From NCBI GenBank assembly GCA_030620095.1, contig JAUTXW010000069.1:496001-560000 (forward strand): 64,000 nt of DNA. Reading direction: 5' to 3'. Positions 57,660-64,000 of the stretch are shown piece by piece. This stretch comes from Kuschelorhynchus macadamiae (Eukaryota; Arthropoda; Insecta; Coleoptera; Curculionidae). Under the pieces are notes generated by a model. The model ran no database searches. It saw only the letters and a program-made list of their open reading frames with translations, and was not told where the DNA came from. A program made the position numbers and the translations under genes. The number at the start of each line of letters is the position of its first letter. Position 1 is the first letter of the stretch.

Positions 57660-58880
57660 CTACTTTTTAGTGTAGTGTTCCGTATTGATAAGATAATCAA
57701 ATTCAGGCGCCTTCCTTTGGGTGTAAGATTTTTAAAAATTTCAACTGTTTAACTAATTTAATTAATTTACGCCCAAAGCTCTTATAGATGCAAAATAACG
57801 AAAAAAAAAAAGAAATAAAAATTTGACTTTGTTGTAGAAATTATCAGTGATGTCGTAGCAAATAGTTAGGAGAAGATGAATGCAGATAATCCTAAAACGT
57901 GTTAAGTCGAATTATTGATATTAGTCACAGTATACGAAATGTGCGAAGTCTATAAAAAAAAGAAAAAAATATTAACATTTTAACACCCTGTATCTTGAAA
58001 ACCAAAGGCTTATAGAACCCTGTTGACACGCCTCCGATTTACTTATTTTTTTATATAAACACTTTCCAAAGTTTTAATATGAATTAATTTACACCCTGTC
58101 TTGTACCAAAATGTTTGGACAAAAAGGGCTATAACTTTCAAAACATCCTGTATTAGTCTAATTATAAAATATGCATAAGGCAAATCTTTTAAAAATTCTT
58201 TCGTATTGAATTAATTTTTGGGACAATCTGTATATTAATAACCATTTTTGCAGAGTAATTTTGGAAAGGCATATGTGTTCATATAAAAAAAAATCTTTAA
58301 CAGTTAACTTTGATTATGAATGATATTAAATTATGAATTGGTATTTTTGACTCTAATAGAAACACCTCAAAGTCTTTATTTATATAGCTAGAAACAAAAT
58401 AAAAAACCTCTTTATAAAAAATATTTCATATTACTAAAATATGTAGAGAAGACATAAACAATTAAATTGGTTGCTATTCTACAGAACGTTGATACGTACT
58501 GGAATACATTTTAGTTTTCCTATGACACTAACTAATCAAAAGTTAATTTCTGGATACTCTGTATAATTCCTGTAAACTGGAGGCTCTAAAACCTTTAGAA
58601 AAATTAAGGATCAATCAGATCCTATTTTAAAAAAAAAGTGTGTGTTAGGGTAGACTGTTAAATATCTACAGGTTGATACGTAAAAAAAATTAAATCTTCA
58701 AAAAAATGTGATATTTTGAAAAATTCGATCGATTCCCACCCGACACTCTTTGTGTTTGTCCAAGGTTTGTGCGATAAAGTAAGAACGTACTGTATGTTTT
58801 GATGTTTATTTTGGATATCGTTTGATTTTCGTCTCATGAAAAATTAGGGAGCTACACAAAAGTGCAGACTTTTTTTTCTT
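57660..58880. other. Unassigned intergenic DNA
   Basis: Contains ACACCCTGTATCTTG and ACACCCTGTCTTG words near 57983 and 58092, typical of insect repeats. No gene recognised. Confidence 0.4.
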
Positions 58881-59045
58881 TCTAAGTTGGGTTTTTCTTA
58901 ATTACTCCTCCCTCCCCCCCCCCCAATATTTTCTCTTCGGAGAGTCCCTGGGAACATGCTTTTCGGCTTCTATATAGGGACCCTGAAACGTGAAGATCTG
59001 AAAAAAATTCGAAGGGGGTAAAGAGCAGTGAAAAAGAACAACTGT
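58880..59045 (-). repeat. 135-bp-monomer family, head fragment M (minus)
   Basis: GGGACCCTGAAACGTGAAGA and TCTGAAAAAAATTCGAAGGG match the reverse-complement head. A run of twelve C is next to it. The minus frame 58882-59067 is chance. Confidence 0.6.
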
Positions 59046-59303
59046 AAAGGCAAAGTGATTTTGTCATTTTTTAAGCATTGCGACCATTAGCAAACCTGAC
59101 TTGTTTAAAAAAAACTCAAGTCAGTCAATATACACTTTACTGAATATTTTATTTATATAGGTGGTTTTAAGACTTCCCTCGATTTAAGTCCATTTAGTAA
59201 TTAATCATAATTAATTATAATTAATTAATATAAAAATTCCTTTTAATTATTAATTACACAGTTGGTTTTTTCATTTTATAGTATTAACCCATATATTCTT
59301 TTT
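59046..59303. other. Unassigned spacer
   Basis: AT-rich. An AATTAATTATAATTAATTA block lies near 59215. Confidence 0.4.
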
Positions 59304-60275
<972 letters not shown>

Positions 60276-60544
60276 TAATGATGTATTTATTTAAATATAT
60301 CTCGAGTATTTAATAAAATATATCTCAGAAAAAAAACATTTTTAAAATTAGCCCACTGGGCTGGTAGCAAATTAAAAATAAAGAAAAAGGGAAAAAAGTT
60401 GGCAACCATAAGTTAGTTACTTGATAACAATTGTTACTACTACAAATTTTAGTTCCATTTATCACTGAACTAGAAATATCGATCATTCTTGTTTGTACTA
60501 TTTAACAAAATCATTTCTTTCATCCTTTATAAAATAAAGTGGAA
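60276..60544. other. Unassigned spacer
   Basis: Nothing recognised before the LINE. Confidence 0.4.
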
Positions 60545-63475
60545 GGAAACTGAAAAAATGCTGTAGTGGAACCTGCGTCCTCAGATGGATCATCAAGAAT
60601 CGACTAAGATGTAGCGAAAGCGACTGATATTGTACTGAAAATCTGTCCCAACGCCAAAATTAAAAACAGAGTATTTCGAGTTGGTAAGGATAATACATCA
60701 AGTACCAGACTTATAAAACTTATACAGGAATCAGCCAACAATATCAGAGCCATCATCTGACACGCGAAAGGACTGAGACATTTTGATGAATACAAGAACA
60801 TCACCATGAGCTTCGACAGAACACCTAAACAGATAGAGGAATTCAGGCCCTTGAAAAAGTTATGAAAATTCACATACAAAATGGTGAAACTAACCTCAGA
60901 ATAAAGAATGTTAACAGTATTCCAAAGATCGTTAATTTAGACTAGATATATTGTCTAACAGCAGCTTGTCGCCATCGTCTCCTCATGTCATTGAATGCAT
61001 TTATCAGAATGTTAGGGAACTTAATACAAAGACCGATAAATTTTATAAATCGATATTTGGTAGTGATTATGATATCTTTGGCATCACAGAAAACTTGATT
61101 CAAAACAGCATATCTACAAGCTAGCTATTTGATGACAGATATTCGGTGTCTAGATGTGACAGAGACTTCACTGGAATGGTTGTTTCAAGAGGCGGTGGAA
61201 TGGCATTAGCGTTTAAAAAAGAACTGAAACCCAACACATGTTAATCTTCAGAGTGTTGTTGTTAGTGTGGATTAAGTGGGCTGTATATTTCACTTAGGGT
61301 ACGAATCTAGTCATATTTTAGTTTTATATTTACCTCTATTGCTACATCTATTGCCATGAATGATTTTTTATCTTTGTTTGAATCTCTTAAGGCCCTCAGG
61401 TTTATACACAGGAACAATCTATTGATATTGAGCGATTTTAATGCAATTAACTTAGGCGTACTATCGGAGATCGAAACGTCGAAATATTGATAAATTTAAT
61501 TAACCTGCTCTCTTTGGAGCAGTATAACGATGTTCTGAAAGCTAATAATGCGATCCTCGATTTATTCCTCACGAATGTAAATTGCGCTGTCAATAGGTGG
61601 ACGGTCATCATCCGCCTTTAAATATCTCATGAAGGGCAAATCTAAATTTAACAACTTTCCTATCAATCTAGCTCAGACCAAATTCAATTTTAGAAAATCC
61701 AACTTTCCACTCCTCTACGTCAAGGTGATCAGTGCTAACTGGGCAGACCTATATTCTTTGAATGTTATTGATGAGGCATGTGGTGTGTTTTACAGGAGTT
61801 TGCATATAATATTTGTCATAAGTTATTCGTAGGAGAACATTTCCTGTTTGGTTCACTGCTGAAATCATTAAATGTATAAAGCGCAAACATGGAATATTTA
61901 AAAAACTTAAAAAGTCACAATGCATTTCTAAAGTGGAGGATTCTATCACAAGTGTCCAACCATCACTTGGTTATATATTAGAGCAAAAAAATCATCCACT
62001 GCTATACCTGAGATTCTTAAGCTTGACGACCATCAATTTTCGGAGCCCGATAAAGTCGCAAAGGCCTTTGCTGGTTTCTTTGGCAGTGTCGGTATACGGA
62101 TAAATCACACCCAAACTAACAATGCGTTTTCTTCAGACTTGAATATCACCCTTTCTGAACAAAGTATACTTGCTGCTCTAAAAAAATTGAAGGACCAACT
62201 TACTGACGCTCACAACATTCCTAGCTTCTTGGTAAAGGATTATGGTCATGCATTGCTGGTACGTCTATTTTATATCTTTAATCTTTCTCTGAAAGCAATC
62301 ACATTTCCAGATGTATGGAAGGAAGCAAAAATCATTCCCGTGTTTAAAAAATGAGACCTCAATATAATATGGAATACAGGCCCGTCTCTTGGCTTCCGAT
62401 ATTAGCTAAGGTGGCCTTCGAAATATCAATATATGATTGTATTTTCACTCAGGTGAGAGGTTTGATATCTTTGAATCAACACGGCTTTGTTATTAAGCGA
62501 AGTACAGTAAGCAAGTTGGCATGCTTGATGCAATTTACTGAAATTGCCTTGGCAAAACGGATTGCAACTTAATGCCGTTAACAATGACTTTTCCACGGAT
62601 TTTGACAGAATTGACCATTCCATACTCTTACATAAACTGAACAAATTGGGGTTCAGCGGCGATCGTGTTTCTTTTTTTGAATCCTATTAAGTAACCGTTT
62701 GCAATATGCTGAAATTAGGAAATGTGCTTTTTATTAATAATATTAGCAATAACATCACTAGTTATGTACTATTATTTGCCGACGACTTGAAGTCTTTCTG
62801 CGTCATAAATGATTTAAGTGATTCTCTTTCCCTGCAGCGTGACATAGAGTCTATTCAGCGCTGGTGTGTGATTAACAAACTACCCTTAACTGCTGAAAAG
62901 TGCTTCGTAATGACATACGCAAATAAAATTCACAGTATTGACTTTCTGTATTGTACAGATAACACCAACATTGGACGATGTGACACTTTTAAGGACGTAG
63001 GTGTCGTTTTCGATTCTAAGTTTTCTTTTGCTCACCACATTTATGGGATTTGCAATGCTGCCTTAAGGACGCTGGGTTTTAATTCGCAATTCTAGTCTGG
63101 TTTAGAGAACATCTCAATAGCCTTATATTCTAGCTATGAATATGGCCCTGCTAAGCACACTAGAATATTATGTGTTTTTTATTTGCCAAATCCATCAATT
63201 AATTTTCTCATGAAAACGCCATTATTTCAGACTATGAACATCTTCAACGGCACTTGTAATGATATTGACGTCTGCTATCATACACTCGTTAGGCTTACCA
63301 CACTCTTAAAGAAAGTTCAATTATAGCAATATAATTAATTTTAATACATATCAGCTTATCTAAATGATGTTGTTATTATATGTTAAGACATTCTATTTCA
63401 TGCTCAATTGTCTTATAAAAAGATGTATTTGTTAGACATTAAAGATTATTATTATTATTTTTATTATTCATTATT
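60545..63475 (+). pseudogene. Jockey-like LINE, near full length, frame-shifted
   Basis: End of ORF1 at 60600-60945 (NRVFRVGKDNTSSTRLIKLI, FDEYKNITMSFDRTPKQIEE, NLRIKNVNSIPKIVNLD). Endonuclease from 60985 (YQNVRELNTKTDKFYKSIFG, DYDIFGITENLIQ, RGGGMALAFKKEL) with SDFNAINLG near 61430 and AILDLFLTN near 61555. RT from 62139 (ITLSEQSILAALKKLKDQLT, WKEAKIIPVFKK), 62351-62572 (RPVSWLPILAKV, LISLNQHGFV), motif A FSTDFDRIDHSILLHKLNKL near 62590-62645, and motif C LLFADDLKSF near 62770-62800 with both Asp intact. C-terminal frame to 63095. Single-base shifts and stops split each ORF. The 3' end has AATTGTCTTATAAAAAGATG and an ATT microsatellite (63444-63474). It is the youngest-looking LINE here but not active. 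Confidence 0.85.
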
Positions 63476-63523
63476 CTGTTCAGAGTTTATAGCTGGCCGA
63501 AATTTAAAAAATTTTGAAATTTT

Positions 63524-63990
63524 CTAATAATATGACACTGTCTGGAATATGACAGACTTGTGGATTTCTTGATAGACGCATTCTAATATTCGCAGCCTTT
63601 CTATGTTTTTTATAAAGTTTTTAGTCACTAATCCTGTAGCCGAAATAACTACAGCGATGATTTCGACGTTCAAGTGTTCAAGGTTCCAAACGTACTTGAG
63701 TTCTATGACCAGGTTCTCGTATTTTAGTGGCATATCTCAACAACAACTGCTTTTTTAATTATTTTTCAGCACAATATCCGGTCTGTAATAATCTACTGTC
63801 CTGTCTTTAATAAATGGTCTATCCCAATAAACTAAGAAGTCTCCTGTTTCCAGCACATTTTTATTATTATTGTTACCGAAATTGACAATCAATTTCTCAA
63901 CAAAAGTCCATCCCGGATGCATGCATCAAAAGGAGTGGGCTGGTTTCTATTAGTTCTAGGTGTTGTCCTGTAAGAATTTTCTCACTATGT
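63524..63990 (-). pseudogene. LINE polymerase C-terminal fragment (minus)
   Basis: Minus frame 63733-63524: KYENLVIELKYVWNLEHLNV, EIIAVVISATGLVTKNFIKN, with FLVYWDRPFIKDRTVDYYRP then DIVLKN just upstream (about 63835-63760) in a neighbouring frame. This arrangement (WDRPF.KDRT..YRPDIVLK, then KYENL..E...W....V, then V.SATG.V.KN) is a C-terminal region found in many insect LINE-type polymerases. It is broken by a frame shift near 63755 and truncated at the window edge on its 5' side. The clade is not certain. Confidence 0.65.
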
Positions 63991-64000
63991 GGCAGGTACT

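Overview
The window is AT-rich eukaryotic DNA. It has no operons, no dense coding and no ribosome-binding-site architecture. Calls resting on protein similarity are from memory of the families, not from a search. The transposon mix (Penelope-like elements, Jockey- and RTE-type LINEs, Buster-type hAT, Tc1, DUF4817 mariner-like, small MITEs, a tRNA-derived SINE) together with a GAS2-like first coding exon points to an insect. The style of the repeats suggests a large, repeat-laden beetle-type genome, but the species cannot be read from the sequence. Almost everything recognisable is decayed mobile DNA.

Host genes. The only host coding sequence I recognise is one minus-strand exon at 36394-36567. 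It encodes the first 58 residues of a GAS2-like (pickled-eggs-like) cytoskeletal cross-linker and ends in a clean GTAAGT donor. A CpG-rich block near 41.1-41.25 kb on the same strand ends in a GTGAGT donor and is a plausible non-coding first exon of that gene, with about 4.5 kb of intron between. A second CpG-rich block at 51.65-51.75 kb on the plus strand contains two in-frame ATGs and a GTGAGT donor, so it may be the first exon of a divergent gene. A TATA/initiator pair with canonical spacing lies at 53.2 kb. No downstream exons of any of these could be identified.

Mobile DNA, left to right. 0.4-0.9, 7.5-9.3, 12.8-13.2, 24.9-26.4, 28.1-28.7, 29.3-30.5, 31.9-33.4, 53.8-54.5, 56.8, 58.9 and 59.3-60.3 kb hold copies of one dispersed family, called here the 135-bp-monomer family. 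It has a head rich in CAGA/TCTG, a core of degenerate monomers of about 120-141 bp carrying an AAAATGGCGG motif, and GGGAAG-type ends. Jockey-like LINE remnants lie at 1.9-3.0, 20.3-21.8, 42.0-42.6 and 60.5-63.5 kb, an RTE-like fragment at 37.4 kb and a LINE C-terminal fragment at 63.5-64.0 kb (minus). A dead Tc1 transposase is at 4.3-5.2 kb. Penelope-like remnants are at 11.5-12.0, 15.0-16.1 and 42.8-44.0 kb (minus). The last is bracketed by inverted terminal repeats of about 150 bp. Minimal hammerhead-ribozyme-like motifs occur at 11.16-11.20 kb (minus) and, in decayed form, at 15.97-16.01 kb. A complete but dead Buster-type hAT spans 22819-26583 with matching ends and an nnnTAnnn target duplication, and has one 135-bp-monomer element nested in it. 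Other hAT, mariner-like, MITE, SINE, foldback and long inverted-repeat structures fill 33-58 kb.

What stands out. The monomer family dominates the window and resembles no element I can name; it may be a Helitron-derived or satellite-forming non-autonomous element. The Penelope copies show inverted flanking repeats, an embedded TATA/initiator promoter and hammerhead-like cores. In four unrelated elements an active-site Asp has become Asn. No bacterial, viral or CRISPR-like system was found.
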